64,000 bases of DNA from an uncultured Clostridia bacterium (GTDB lineage: Bacteria > Bacillota > Clostridia > Lachnospirales > Anaerotignaceae). The position numbers and the translations under genes are program-made. Location: contig CAJUNT010000006.1 in assembly GCA_910587735.1 (NCBI GenBank), positions 1 through 64,000 on the forward strand, in the 5' to 3' direction. This document shows positions 17,782 to 26,921 of this stretch, in pieces. Each line of letters begins with the position of its first letter. The stretch's first letter is position 1. The notes below the pieces were generated by a model. That model saw only the letters and a list, made by a program, of their open reading frames with translations. It searched no databases and had not been told where the DNA came from.

Positions 17782-17837
17782 GAAAAAATCGCATGATATC
17801 ATAGTATTGCAATATTATGTATCATGTATTTTTTCCA
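17782..17837 (+). terminator. Terminator after mtaD
   Basis: A long imperfect hairpin: GAAAAAAT...CATGATA...CATA pairs with TATG...TATCATG...ATTTTTTC (17782-17835), ending in a T-rich arm. It lies about 60 bp after the mtaD stop. Confidence 0.6.
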
Positions 17838-18135
17838 TTACACTGTATTATTGATGATTTTTTTCATATTGTAATTATTGTATATTGTAATATTCCATAA
17901 AACTAATAATTGCAATATTATTGTTAATACGATATAATCTTATTATATTACATTTGTTTTCAAGTTTACCATACTTATTCAGTCATTATCATTTCACATT
18001 TATTAAAGGGGGCTTTTTTCAATAGATATTTCTGTTTTTATCAACAAAATACCCGCTAAAACAAATTTACATTATGTATTTTATCAATATTTGTTGTTTT
18101 TTGGGGAAGTATAACACTAGGGGGGAACCTTAATT
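17838..18135. other. Upstream region of the chemoreceptor gene
   Basis: AT-rich spacer without a gene. TAAA at 18004 and GATAT at 18025 are spaced roughly like a sigma-D (motility) promoter, but the GCC of the minus-10 element is missing, so this is weak. A G-rich ribosome binding site, GGGGGG, precedes the receptor start. Confidence 0.3.
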
Positions 18136-19818
18136 ATGAAAAAATCAATGAATCAATCTACTCTTATTATTATATTAAATGGCATTTCTGTTTTTGTATT
18201 GTTGTTAATGATATTTTCATTACTGATTTATCACAATGCAAATAAGCAATTTGATATTGCTATGGAAAAGCGTTTTGAACTTACATATAACGCTAACCGT
18301 TTTATGAATGCATCATCTTATTTAACAAATGAAGCACGTGCCTTCGCAGCTACTGCAAATCAGGAGCATTATGATAACTATTGGAATGAAGTAAACAATG
18401 CAAAAAATCGTGATATTGGTGTTGCTACAATGCAAGAAATCGGTATCACACAGCAAGAACAACAAATGATTAATGATATGTCTTCTCTTTCCAATGAATT
18501 AGTACCACTGGAAGAAAATGCTATGAAAGAAGCACAACAAGGACAGAATCAAATAGCAATAGATTATGTTTATGGTAAGGAATATAGTACTTCTATTGCT
18601 AAAATCAATTCTTTAAAACAACAATTTTTAGACACACTTGACGCAAGAACAGCAGAAGAAGTCAAATCACTTGATTTAGAAAGAAATATTATTCAAATTT
18701 TTATGATATTCACACTTGTTTTAGTTGGTGTAATGCAATTTTTAAATATGGTGATTATTAGAAAACGTATATTACGTCCTGTACTGGCTGTAAAAAATCA
18801 AATGACAGAAATATCTCAAGGTAATCTTTCTATGGATTTTCCTCTTCAATCTGATACATCAGAAATGGGACTTTTGATTGCATCTATACACGAAACAAAA
18901 CGGGAATTAAAAAAATATATTAAAGATATTGATACAAAACTTGCTGAAATGGCAAAAGGAAATATGTCTTTAACAGTATCAAATGATTATAGAGGAGAAT
19001 TTTTACCAATACAAATTGCTATGGGGGAAATTTTAAATTCCCTTAATGACGCACTTTATCATATCAATGATACAGCAGAAAATGTTTCATTACAATCTAA
19101 AAAAATGGCTTCTAGTGCAGAAGTATTATCAAACGGTGCAGTACAGCAAGCCGCTACTGTTGAACAGCTTTCACAGGGTATACAAACAATAGCTAACCAA
19201 GTCAGTCGCACTTCCTCTGATGCAAATACTGCAAAAGACTGCTCCATAGAATCCACAACACAATTAGAAATCTGCGGCGAAAAAATGAAATCTCTTACTG
19301 GTGCAATAGAAGATATTGCAACATCTTCTCGTCAAATTGCAGGAATTATCAAAACGATAGAAGATATTGCTTTACAAACAAATCTTTTAGCACTCAATGC
19401 TGCCGTAGAAGCAGCACGTGCGGGAGAAGCTGGAAAAGGGTTTGTTGTTGTAGCAAATGAAGTACAGACATTGGCAAGTAAAAGTTCAGAATCAGCAAAA
19501 AATATTACAAAACTGATAGAAGAATCTGTCAGATTAGTAAAATATGGTACATTTTTGTCAGAAGAAACAACATCAGCATTATCCTCTGTTGTTTCAAGCG
19601 CACAGCAAACAATGCAGATTGTAGAAGGCATTGCAGATTCTGCCGCAAACCAAGCAGAATCTTTACAGCAACTTACACAAGGTATGGAACAAATTTCTAC
19701 GATAATACAAACAAATGCTACTACAGCAGAGGAATCCGCTTTATTTGCAAAAACATTAGATACACAAGCAGATGAATTAAAAAACTCTGTGCATAGATTC
19801 CAATTAAAACGACAGTAA
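18136..19818 (+). CDS. Methyl-accepting chemotaxis protein
   Basis: Transmembrane chemoreceptor. TM1 is near residues 9-32, an extracellular four-helix-type sensor covers about 33-185, TM2 is near 186-208, then HAMP and a cytoplasmic signalling domain. The signalling tip DIALQTNLLALNAAVEAAR followed by AGEAGKGFVVVANEV is a near-exact match to the universal MCP hairpin that contacts CheA and CheW. Length 560 aa. The ligand cannot be predicted. No other chemotaxis gene is in the window. It sits on the opposite strand between spo0A and spoIVB with mtaD. Confidence 0.95.
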   Translation: MKKSMNQSTLIIILNGISVFVLLLMIFSLLIYHNANKQFDIAMEKRFELTYNANRFMNASSYLTNEARAFAATANQEHYDNYWNEVNNAKNRDIGVATMQEIGITQQEQQMINDMSSLSNELVPLEENAMKEAQQGQNQIAIDYVYGKEYSTSIAKINSLKQQFLDTLDARTAEEVKSLDLERNIIQIFMIFTLVLVGVMQFLNMVIIRKRILRPVLAVKNQMTEISQGNLSMDFPLQSDTSEMGLLIASIHETKRELKKYIKDIDTKLAEMAKGNMSLTVSNDYRGEFLPIQIAMGEILNSLNDALYHINDTAENVSLQSKKMASSAEVLSNGAVQQAATVEQLSQGIQTIANQVSRTSSDANTAKDCSIESTTQLEICGEKMKSLTGAIEDIATSSRQIAGIIKTIEDIALQTNLLALNAAVEAARAGEAGKGFVVVANEVQTLASKSSESAKNITKLIEESVRLVKYGTFLSEETTSALSSVVSSAQQTMQIVEGIADSAANQAESLQQLTQGMEQISTIIQTNATTAEESALFAKTLDTQADELKNSVHRFQLKRQ

Positions 19819-19831
19819 AATATTATCTTAA

Positions 19832-19878
19832 TTTATAAAAAAGACGAGTACAAATAATTTACTCGTCTTTTTTATTTT
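19832..19878. terminator. Bidirectional terminator between mcp and spoIVB
   Basis: AAAAAAGACGAGTA pairs with TACTCGTCTTTTTT across an 8-nt loop (19837-19873), with A-run and T-run on the two flanks. It serves the convergent chemoreceptor and spoIVB genes. Confidence 0.85.
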
Positions 19879-19879
19879 A

Positions 19880-21178
19880 TTATAATATTGCTTTTTCTGC
19901 TTTCAACATATTTTCTATAAATATGCCATATCCCTTTGTAGGTTCATTTACAAATACATGAGTTACAGCACCTACAATTTTATCATTTTGTAATATAGGA
20001 GATCCGGACATTCCTTGCACAATTCCTCCTGTTTTAGAAAGCAATTCTTCATCTGTAATTTTAATTACCATACCTTTACTTTCATTTTTACTATAACGGT
20101 TTACACTTTCTATTTCCACATCATATTCTTTTACTTCTTCTCCTTCAATATTAGATAATATACTTGCTTTTCCTTCTTTTATATCCTGCTGTAATGCTAT
20201 GGGAAGTTTTTTTCCAGTAAAATAACTCTGTTTCCCATCTTCCACAGTGCCATAAATTCCTACCTCTGTATTGATAGCAATGCTACCTAATACCAAATCT
20301 CTGCCTACATTTCCTGTTAAAGCTCCTGGTTCTCCCTTTTCTCCCTTTTTCACATCAATAATAGAGGATTGTGTAATTTGTCCATTTTTAATCTGCATCA
20401 ATTCTTGTGTATCCACATCATAAACACCATGCCCTAATGCTCCAAAAGTATTATTATCTGGGTTAAAATAGGTAATCGTACCAATGCCTTGTGTAGAATC
20501 TCTTACCCAAATACCAATTTTACAACTATTATCTTCTTGACTGAATACAGGTGTAATTGCTACTGTTTGTTGTACACCATTTCTATCTACTAAAAACTCC
20601 ATAGATTTTTCTCCATTTTGTTCTACAACCTGCATTAAATCTTCTTTATTTTTTAATATTTTTCCTCCTGCCTGCAATATCATATCACCTGCTTGCAATA
20701 TACCTTTTGCAGGTTCATATACCTTATTTTCTGTACCATTTACATATCCTGTACCCAATACCATAATACCTCTTGTATCCATAGACACTCCTACGGCAAT
20801 ACCTCCTGCAACAATTTCTGTTCTAGGTATTACATTCGCTTGCACTGTTTTTAATGGCAATACTCCCATTAGTGATAACTCTACTTTTGCTGTTCCTTGG
20901 TTTTCTGATTTTACAGTAAATGGTTTTGTCATATCAATATGAATATTTTCAGTAACAGGCTGATTATTCACACTCAGTACACCTATATTTTCTTCTATAA
21001 TATCCGCTTGTATAGGTAAATTTCCTTCAAATACTGTTTCTTTTCCTTGTATCATATGAATTTCATCAGGAATAGAACGTGCAAAACTGCACCATGATAT
21101 CATAAGTGCTACAATACAAGCCAAAGGTAATACTATTTTGACATATTTTTTATTTTGCTTTATAAACATTTTTTTCAA
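19880..21178 (-). CDS. spoIVB: SpoIVB serine peptidase
   Basis: S55-family sporulation peptidase, secreted from the forespore to trigger processing of pro-sigma-K by cleaving SpoIVFA. An N-terminal membrane anchor spans about residues 14-32, then a PDZ domain near 140-215 (GILQAGDMILQAGGK). The peptidase domain follows, with catalytic His in GALGHGVYD and catalytic Ser in GMSGSPIL. Length 432 aa is typical. It normally sits directly upstream of spo0A; here mcp and mtaD lie between them on the other strand. Confidence 0.95.
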   Translation of the reverse strand: MKKMFIKQNKKYVKIVLPLACIVALMISWCSFARSIPDEIHMIQGKETVFEGNLPIQADIIEENIGVLSVNNQPVTENIHIDMTKPFTVKSENQGTAKVELSLMGVLPLKTVQANVIPRTEIVAGGIAVGVSMDTRGIMVLGTGYVNGTENKVYEPAKGILQAGDMILQAGGKILKNKEDLMQVVEQNGEKSMEFLVDRNGVQQTVAITPVFSQEDNSCKIGIWVRDSTQGIGTITYFNPDNNTFGALGHGVYDVDTQELMQIKNGQITQSSIIDVKKGEKGEPGALTGNVGRDLVLGSIAINTEVGIYGTVEDGKQSYFTGKKLPIALQQDIKEGKASILSNIEGEEVKEYDVEIESVNRYSKNESKGMVIKITDEELLSKTGGIVQGMSGSPILQNDKIVGAVTHVFVNEPTKGYGIFIENMLKAEKAIL

Positions 21179-21208
21179 CTCCTGACTGTAAAAAGGTATA
21201 AAATTTTA

Positions 21209-21236
21209 TAAATATGCCATGCTATTAACATCATAC
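21209..21236 (-). promoter_or_regulatory. Possible forespore (sigma-F/G) promoter of spoIVB
   Basis: On the minus strand GTATG (21232-21236) and CATATTTA (21209-21216) are 15 nt apart. This resembles forespore promoters, expected for spoIVB, but the minus-10 match is partial. Confidence 0.3.
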
Positions 21237-21500
21237 AATATTGTTTTGCTGTTTGTTGTATTTTGTGAAATATTCTGTATCATTTTGTCATTTCACTTCA
21301 AAATATTAAAAACAAAATTTATTGATATAGTCACAAAATATAATATTTTTTTATAAATAGTGTCTATTTACAGCATACTTCTTCATATAACTGCTATATC
21401 ATATTTTTCAGCAAAAACAATGCTACATATATTAAATTAACCCAATTACAATAGAGTTATACAGCCAATACTTGTGAACTTTCTGAAGTATACTATTGTC
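21237..21500. other. AT-rich spacer between pspC and spoIVB
   Basis: No gene, RNA or strong repeat seen. It separates the pspC terminator from the spoIVB promoter region. Confidence 0.4.
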
Positions 21501-21502
21501 AT

Positions 21503-21542
21503 AAAAAAACAAGAGATATTTTAAAATATCTCTTGTTTTTTG
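21503..21542 (-). terminator. Terminator after pspC
   Basis: A perfect palindrome, AAAAAACAAGAGATATTT and its complement, runs from 21503 to 21540. On the minus strand it ends in a T-run. It lies about 50 bp after the pspC stop. Confidence 0.8.
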
Positions 21543-21590
21543 TGTGAATCTATTTTGTATACTCCATATATTTTAATGTGTTTCAAAATT

Positions 21591-21812
21591 CTATTTTTCT
21601 TTATAGTCTACATCAATGCAACCATCGTCAATAGGAATAATGCAAGCACAAATAATATACAATATCACTCCTGTTAAAAATGCCGTCATAAAAGAACCTG
21701 CAATCCAAAGTAATCTAATAATTGTAACATCTACATTAAAATATTCTGCTAAACCGCCACACACACCAGCTAATTTTACATCTTTTGAAGAACGATATAA
21801 TTTTTTATTCAT
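21591..21812 (-). CDS. PspC-domain small membrane protein
   Basis: Small PspC-domain protein, 73 aa. The signature KLAGVCGGLAEYF lies at about 13-25, followed by one hydrophobic segment (about 33-57) and a short acidic tail. In proteobacteria PspC acts in envelope stress with PspB; in Firmicutes such stand-alone proteins have no settled role. It is monocistronic with its own terminator. Confidence 0.88.
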   Translation of the reverse strand: MNKKLYRSSKDVKLAGVCGGLAEYFNVDVTIIRLLWIAGSFMTAFLTGVILYIICACIIPIDDGCIDVDYKEK

Positions 21813-21951
21813 AATCCATTTTCTCCTTTACTATATTATATTTTGTTATGGATAGTATACTCATAAAAATCAATATTGTCCGTTTTTTTATAAAAGAGCA
21901 GAAATTTTTTTTATTTTTTAACATTAGCAAAATATTAGAAAAAATATCATA

Positions 21952-22668
21952 TTAATAGCAATCATCATTTTTAATAAAACCATTATCAGCAAAACTAAAA
22001 TAATCTTCTCCAGATGTAATAATATGGTCTATCACATTTATCCCTACTGTTTTTAGCGCAGATATCAATGCTAGTGTTAAATTTATATCTGCCTTGGAAG
22101 GATATAAATTTCCTCCTGGATGATTATGAGCAAATATTACTGAAACTGCTTTGCTAAGCAATGCTTCTTTTACTACATCTCCTATTTCTACCTGCACTCT
22201 GGATTGAGAACCATGAGAAATACATATCGCTTGTATCAAATGATTACCTGCATCTAAACAAAGCATATAAAATTTTTCTGTTGTTTCATACATCATTAAA
22301 TCTGACGCATATTTTCCACTCATTTCTGTGGAGTTTATAAATGCTCTTCCTTCAATTCTTTCTTTTTGACACCTTTTTACAACTTCTCCTATTGAAGTTA
22401 AAAATATTGCTGTGTTGATAGAAACATTACATTTTGACACAATATCTCTATAATCACTATTTATCAATATATTAAAAGAATTATCAAAATTGTCCATTAG
22501 CCTATGTGCAATAGGATTTGTATCCTGTATAGGAATTGCATTATATAAAAGTAATTCTAATAATTCATGTTTTTCAAATGACTCTCCGCCTTGCTCTAAA
22601 AAACGCTTTCTAACTCTCTCCCTATGTCCAGCGTGAGGGTTTGATTTCTTTTTTTCAGATGTACTCAT
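21952..22668 (-). CDS. radC: RadC/JAB-domain protein
   Basis: JAB1/MPN-type metalloprotein of the RadC family. A helix-hairpin-helix-like N-terminal part (ELLLYNAIPIQDTNPIAHRL) precedes the MPN domain, whose metal motif is HNHPGGNLYPSKAD (His, His and Asp). A DNA-repair role is often stated but not proven. Length 238 aa is typical. The start overlaps the DUF402 gene stop by 4 nt (ATGA), so the two are coupled. Confidence 0.9.
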   Translation of the reverse strand: MSTSEKKKSNPHAGHRERVRKRFLEQGGESFEKHELLELLLYNAIPIQDTNPIAHRLMDNFDNSFNILINSDYRDIVSKCNVSINTAIFLTSIGEVVKRCQKERIEGRAFINSTEMSGKYASDLMMYETTEKFYMLCLDAGNHLIQAICISHGSQSRVQVEIGDVVKEALLSKAVSVIFAHNHPGGNLYPSKADINLTLALISALKTVGINVIDHIITSGEDYFSFADNGFIKNDDCY

Positions 22669-23147
22669 TTTTTCAACCCCATTTCAAAATACAATTCCGT
22701 TTTTTGTTTCCATGTACCATTATATATTATAGTAAGCAAAGCGTCCAATCTATAAAGTGCTTTTTTTGCCAAATCCAAAGACAATATATTTTTTTCTAAT
22801 GCCTCTGCAATTTCTGCTATATCCACTACTTTTATAAAACCATTTTCATATATCAACACATCTGCAAGCAAATCTATAAAAATATATGTATTATTTTGAA
22901 CAATATATTCTGTTTCTATGATATCACAATAATGGTAAACAATGTTGTCATTTTTATTAATAAAACGACTGATTTTATAGCCTTCCTTCAGAAAATAGCA
23001 AGAAATGCCTTTTGAAAAGTCTTCTCTTGGTTTTAATGCATTCCATTTTGTTACAATTACATCTTCATTTTGAAATACAATATTATCATCTTTTAATAAA
23101 ATAGTTTCCATTGGAATAAAACGCTTACGATATAATGTTGTATTCAT
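22665..23147 (-). CDS. DUF402-family protein
   Basis: DUF402-domain protein of about 160 aa. The family text is recognisable: an N-terminal LYRKRFIPMET, then TKWNALKPREDFSKGISCYF, YHYCDIIETEY and YIFIDLLADVLIY with conserved Asp residues. Related proteins are nucleoside di/triphosphatases or RNase-E-associated; the exact activity here is unknown. I prefer the ATG at 23147, although a TTG six codons upstream is in frame; a purine-rich stretch (GGGGGGAAAAAGGAGA) covers both. It lies between trmD and radC. Confidence 0.8.
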   Translation of the reverse strand: MNTTLYRKRFIPMETILLKDDNIVFQNEDVIVTKWNALKPREDFSKGISCYFLKEGYKISRFINKNDNIVYHYCDIIETEYIVQNNTYIFIDLLADVLIYENGFIKVVDIAEIAEALEKNILSLDLAKKALYRLDALLTIIYNGTWKQKTELYFEMGLKK

Positions 23148-23177
23148 TCTCCTTTTTCCCCCCAATCAGTATATTGA

Positions 23178-23852
23178 TTATTTTAATAAATCTGGACGCT
23201 TTTGTTTTGTTCTTAATATAGATTGTTCTTTTCTCCATTTTTCTATATTTGCATGATGCCCCGAAAGTAAAACATCTGGAACAGCCCTTCCCATAAATAC
23301 TGGTGGTCTTGTATATTGTGGATACTCCAAAAGTCCATATGAAAAGCTCTCTTCTTGAAAAGATTCCTCTTTTCCCAATACATTAGGTACTAATCTTGCA
23401 ACAGCATCAATCACAGCAATCGCTGCAATTTCTCCTCCAGTTAATACAAAATCACCAATAGAAAGTTCTTCTGCACACAATTCCTCTAATACTCTCTCGT
23501 CTACACCTTCATAATGACCACAAAGAAATACAATATTACTTTCTTTAGATAACTCTTGTGCTATTTTTTGTGTAAATGTTTTTCCTTGGGGTGATAAATA
23601 AATAAAACGACCTTTTTTTTCATGTGGTATACTTTGATAGGCATCATATATAGGTTGTGCTTGCATAACCATGCCTGCACCTCCTCCATATGGATAATCA
23701 TCAATATGTTTTTGTTTATTTTTAGAAAACGCTCTAATATCTACTGCGTCAATATGAATATGCCCTTCCTTTTGTGCTCTTGCTAATATACTATGTGAAA
23801 ATGCTTGCAATATCATATCTGGAAATAATGTTAAAACAGTATATTGTTTCAT
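23178..23852 (-). CDS. trmD: tRNA (guanine-37-N1)-methyltransferase TrmD
   Basis: SPOUT methyltransferase making m1G37 in tRNAs reading CNN codons, which prevents frameshifting. The N-terminus VLTLFPDMI, the segment DDYPYGGGAGMVMQ and the knot LSIGDFVLTGGE are diagnostic. At 224 aa it is slightly shorter than the usual 240 or so, at the C-terminus. It overlaps rimM by one base in the standard rpsP-khpA-rimM-trmD order. Confidence 0.96.
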   Translation of the reverse strand: MKQYTVLTLFPDMILQAFSHSILARAQKEGHIHIDAVDIRAFSKNKQKHIDDYPYGGGAGMVMQAQPIYDAYQSIPHEKKGRFIYLSPQGKTFTQKIAQELSKESNIVFLCGHYEGVDERVLEELCAEELSIGDFVLTGGEIAAIAVIDAVARLVPNVLGKEESFQEESFSYGLLEYPQYTRPPVFMGRAVPDVLLSGHHANIEKWRKEQSILRTKQKRPDLLK

Positions 23853-24358
23853 TATCTCAGTCCTTCTAATAATTTTACAATCATTTTATGATTTTCAATA
23901 TCTACTGATAAAATACATTGTTTGATTGCTGGAATCAAAATATCTTTTTGTCCTTCTTTTCTGATAGCATATACATCATTTGCGCCTGTCTTATAGATAT
24001 CTGCCAATATACCTAATCCTTCTCCTTGTTCTGTAAATACAGCAAGTCCATACAAATCACGCATATAATATTCATTTTCTTCTAATGGAAGTGCATCTTC
24101 TTCTGGTATCCAAATGCCTGCGCCTTTATATAATTCTGCCTCATTAATATCTTTTAATTCTTTTACTGTTACCAGCACAAACTTTTTATGATAAGCAATT
24201 TTTTCTATGTGAAAGGTTTCTCTTTTTCCTTTATTTTCTACTATAATTTGTTTTAACAACTCAAAGCGAGATGGTTCTTCTGTTGTAGGAAATACACGTA
24301 ATGTTCCCTTTAATCCATGCGTTCCTGCAATTTTACCAATTTCAAAATAACGCTCCAT
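23852..24358 (-). CDS. rimM: 16S rRNA processing protein RimM
   Basis: Assembly factor for the 30S head that binds ribosomal protein S19. The N-terminal IGKIAGTHGLKGTLRV motif and a PRC-barrel C-terminal half (YYMRDLYGLAVFTEQGE) are clear. Length 168 aa is normal. It is preceded by a 220-nt spacer with hairpins, unusual inside this normally compact operon. Confidence 0.95.
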   Translation of the reverse strand: MERYFEIGKIAGTHGLKGTLRVFPTTEEPSRFELLKQIIVENKGKRETFHIEKIAYHKKFVLVTVKELKDINEAELYKGAGIWIPEEDALPLEENEYYMRDLYGLAVFTEQGEGLGILADIYKTGANDVYAIRKEGQKDILIPAIKQCILSVDIENHKMIVKLLEGLR

Positions 24359-24581
24359 AATTCACCTCTTTTTTGATGTAGTATAAAATACAAAATGCAC
24401 AGGGAAAAAACCCTGTGCCCAATACGTCAAAATATCATTGAAGTTTTTTCCCTCAACAAATGACTTTATGGATAGTAAAAATATTCAAATAGACACTACC
24501 CATTCTATAAAGCCAATGGGCTTTTTTGTTTTATTCAGTATCATTCATATCTGAAAAACTTTTAAAATAAAGCTGTCAATA
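24359..24581 (-). promoter_or_regulatory. Hairpin-bearing spacer upstream of rimM
   Basis: A perfect 8-bp stem GCACAGGG/CCCTGTGC with a 6-nt loop lies at 24397-24418. On the minus strand it is followed by ATTTTGTATTTT, a weak terminator-like tail. A second short stem AAAGCC/GGCTTT lies near 24505-24525. This could be an internal attenuator that lowers rimM-trmD expression relative to rpsP. Confidence 0.4.
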
Positions 24582-24815
24582 TTATGGCTGCTTTATTTCA
24601 ATAATGACTCTTTTATCTTCATGTATTGCACACGCTTTTACAACAGTGCGTATCGCTTTTGCAATTCTTCCTTGTTTTCCAATCACTTTTCCCATATCTT
24701 CTGGTGCTACATAAAGCTCCAATATCAAAGAATGTTCTTCTGATATTTCTTTTACAGAAACTTTTTCAGGATAGTCCACAAGATTTTTTGCAATGACTTC
24801 CAATAAGTCTTTCAT
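24582..24815 (-). CDS. khpA: KH-domain RNA-binding protein KhpA
   Basis: Small KH-domain RNA chaperone (KhpA), partner of KhpB/Jag in RNA binding and division control. The KH signature MGKVIGKQGRIAKAIR is present. I chose the ATG at 24815, with AGGAGG 9 nt upstream; a longer frame from 24854 overlaps rpsP and lacks a ribosome binding site. The product is 77 aa, the usual size. It follows rpsP by 28 nt. Confidence 0.93.
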   Translation of the reverse strand: MKDLLEVIAKNLVDYPEKVSVKEISEEHSLILELYVAPEDMGKVIGKQGRIAKAIRTVVKACAIHEDKRVIIEIKQP

Positions 24816-24843
24816 AATAAAAACCTCCTGCTTGCTTTGGTTT

Positions 24844-25092
24844 TTATTCTCCAATTACACCAGCTTTTTTCAGCAATGCTTTTGCTGTATCAGAAGGCTG
24901 TGCGCCTGTAGATAACCATTTTTTTGCTTGTTCAGCATCTACTTTTAATACATTTGGTTCTTTTGTAGGGTCAAAGTAACCAATTTCTGCGATAGACTTA
25001 CCATTTCTTGATGTTCTGGAATCTGCAACAACAATTCTATAAAATGGAGCCTTTTTTGCGCCTAATCTTTTTAATCTAATTCTAACTGCCAT
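24844..25092 (-). CDS. rpsP: 30S ribosomal protein S16
   Basis: Ribosomal protein S16 of the small subunit. The N-terminus AVRIRLKRLGAKKAPFYRIV and the ADSRTSRNGKSIAEIGYFDP region (split across two conserved blocks) are diagnostic. The ATG at 25092 has GGAGG 8 nt upstream; three upstream in-frame codons are not needed. The product is about 82 aa. It sits between ffh and khpA. Confidence 0.97.
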   Translation of the reverse strand: MAVRIRLKRLGAKKAPFYRIVVADSRTSRNGKSIAEIGYFDPTKEPNVLKVDAEQAKKWLSTGAQPSDTAKALLKKAGVIGE

Positions 25093-25185
25093 TTGTTTCA
25101 CCTCCCATATTTTTTCATCATTCTGTTATAATAAAATCATACTGATTTTAATTGCCTTTTTATAACAGAATTTTTTCTGGCAAAT

Positions 25186-26529
25186 TTATCTAAAAAAAGG
25201 AAATTTCATTTTTCCTCTTTTGCCCTTTTGCATATCGCTCATTTGTTTCATCAGTTTTTTCAGTTCTTCAAACTGTTTTAATAAGCGATTCACATCAGCA
25301 ATGCTTCTACCGCAACCATTAGCAATTCTTTTTTTTCTAGGACCATTCAATATAGAAGGGTTTGCCCTTTCTTGTTTTGTCATAGATTGTATAATTGCCT
25401 CTGTACGACTCATTTCTTTTGCAGGGTCTACATTGTTTAAAGCGTCCATATTGATTTGACTCATACCAGGTATCATACCAATCAAGTCTTTAATAGGACC
25501 CATTTTTTTCACCTGCTGCATTTGCTCCAGAAAATCATCTAATGTAAAATCATTTTCACGCATTTTCTTTTGCAATTCCATTGCTTGTTTTTCATCAAAA
25601 TTTTGCTGTGCCTTTTCAATTAAAGAAAGCACATCTCCCATACCTAATATACGAGAAGCCATACGGTCAGGGTGAAATGGTTCTAAATCTTCCATTTTTT
25701 CTCCCATACCAATATATTTAATAGGCTTATTTGTAACACTTCTAACAGAAAGCGCAGCACCGCCTCTGGCGTCGCCATCCAATTTTGTTAATATAATACC
25801 ATCTACACCTAATTGTGTATCAAAGCTTTCTGCAACTGTTACAGCATCTTGTCCTGTCATAGCATCTACCACAAGCAGTATTTCTTGTGGACGTACAGCA
25901 GTTTTAATGTTTCTGAGTTCTTCCATCAATTCTTCATTGATGTGCAAACGTCCTGCTGTGTCAATCAATATTACATCATGTTTTTGCTCTGAAGCATATT
26001 CCAGTGCCTTTTTTGAAATTTCAACAGGACTTACAGTATCCCCCATTTCAAAAACAGGTATATTATATGTTTTTCCTACTACTTGCAGTTGTTTAATTGC
26101 TGCTGGACGATATACGTCACAAGCTACTAAAAGAGGATTTTTACCTTGTTTTCTTAAAAGTCCTGCCAATTTACCACTGCTTGTTGTTTTACCAGCACCC
26201 TGCAATCCTACCATCATATATATTGTGGGAGGTCTGTTTGCAAATGTTAATTTGCTTTGTGTAGTACCCATTAAGTCAATTAATTCTTCATTTACAATTT
26301 TAATCACTTGCTGTCCTGGATTTAATCCTTCTAATACTTCTGTACCAACAGCACGCTCTGTAACTTTTTTAATAAATTGCTTTACAATTTTAAAATTGAC
26401 ATCTGCCTCTAAAAGAGCAATTTTGACTTCTCTCATAGCAGTTTTAACATCATTTTCTGTCAATTTTCCTTTGCTTCTGAGTTGTTTAAATACTTCTTGT
26501 AATTTGTTAGAAAGACTTTCAAATGCCAT
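25186..26529 (-). CDS. ffh: Signal recognition particle protein Ffh
   Basis: SRP54 GTPase that delivers signal-sequence proteins to the membrane with SRP RNA and FtsY. N domain at about 1-90, G domain with GLQGAGKTTSSGKLA, DTAGRL and TKLDGDARGG, and a methionine-rich M domain ending in SGGRGR-like text (NGCGRSIADVNRLLKQF). Length 447 aa is normal. It follows ylxM by 16 nt; the cognate receptor ftsY is about 2 kb upstream in the same direction. Confidence 0.97.
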   Translation of the reverse strand: MAFESLSNKLQEVFKQLRSKGKLTENDVKTAMREVKIALLEADVNFKIVKQFIKKVTERAVGTEVLEGLNPGQQVIKIVNEELIDLMGTTQSKLTFANRPPTIYMMVGLQGAGKTTSSGKLAGLLRKQGKNPLLVACDVYRPAAIKQLQVVGKTYNIPVFEMGDTVSPVEISKKALEYASEQKHDVILIDTAGRLHINEELMEELRNIKTAVRPQEILLVVDAMTGQDAVTVAESFDTQLGVDGIILTKLDGDARGGAALSVRSVTNKPIKYIGMGEKMEDLEPFHPDRMASRILGMGDVLSLIEKAQQNFDEKQAMELQKKMRENDFTLDDFLEQMQQVKKMGPIKDLIGMIPGMSQINMDALNNVDPAKEMSRTEAIIQSMTKQERANPSILNGPRKKRIANGCGRSIADVNRLLKQFEELKKLMKQMSDMQKGKRGKMKFPFFR

Positions 26530-26545
26530 ATGCTTTCTCCTTTAT

Positions 26546-26899
26546 TCACGCTAATATTTCAGCGGCAATTTTCTGAATTGTTTCAATATTATATTTTGCT
26601 TTATCAGAAAAATGTTCTTCTTTTTCCATTTCTTCAATAATACTTTTTATTTTCTGCACAGCCGTTTTTTGTTTTAAAAACTTTTGAACAAGCTGTAATT
26701 TACTTTCGTATTGCTGTAATATTTTTTCTGTTCTTTTTAATTGGTCACGAACAGCCTGACGGCTGATAAGAAGTTCCTCACCAATTTCTGTAAGTGATAA
26801 GTCATTCTGATAATACATTTCATATACCAATTTTTGTTTTTCTGTCAGCAATTCTCCATAAAAATCATAAAGTAATGTGATATGCAAAATATCCTTCAT
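26546..26899 (-). CDS. ylxM: YlxM-family HTH protein of the SRP operon
   Basis: Sigma-70 region-4-like helix-turn-helix protein (UPF0122/YlxM) that precedes ffh in Firmicutes and modulates SRP. The segment LTEKQKLVYEMYYQNDLSL followed by EIGEELLISRQAVRDQLKR is the HTH. Start ATG at 26899 has GGAGG 8 nt upstream. Length about 117 aa. The gene has a strong sigma-A promoter framed by repeated octamers, which suggests autoregulation. Confidence 0.92.
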   Translation of the reverse strand: MKDILHITLLYDFYGELLTEKQKLVYEMYYQNDLSLTEIGEELLISRQAVRDQLKRTEKILQQYESKLQLVQKFLKQKTAVQKIKSIIEEMEKEEHFSDKAKYNIETIQKIAAEILA

Positions 26900-26921
26900 A
26901 CTGCTCGCCTCCATATAGGCT

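Noticed and set aside
18004..18029. Sigma-D motility promoter for the chemoreceptor
   Set aside because: The TAAA spacing is right but the GCC of the minus-10 is missing. Kept only as a weak remark in the spacer entry.
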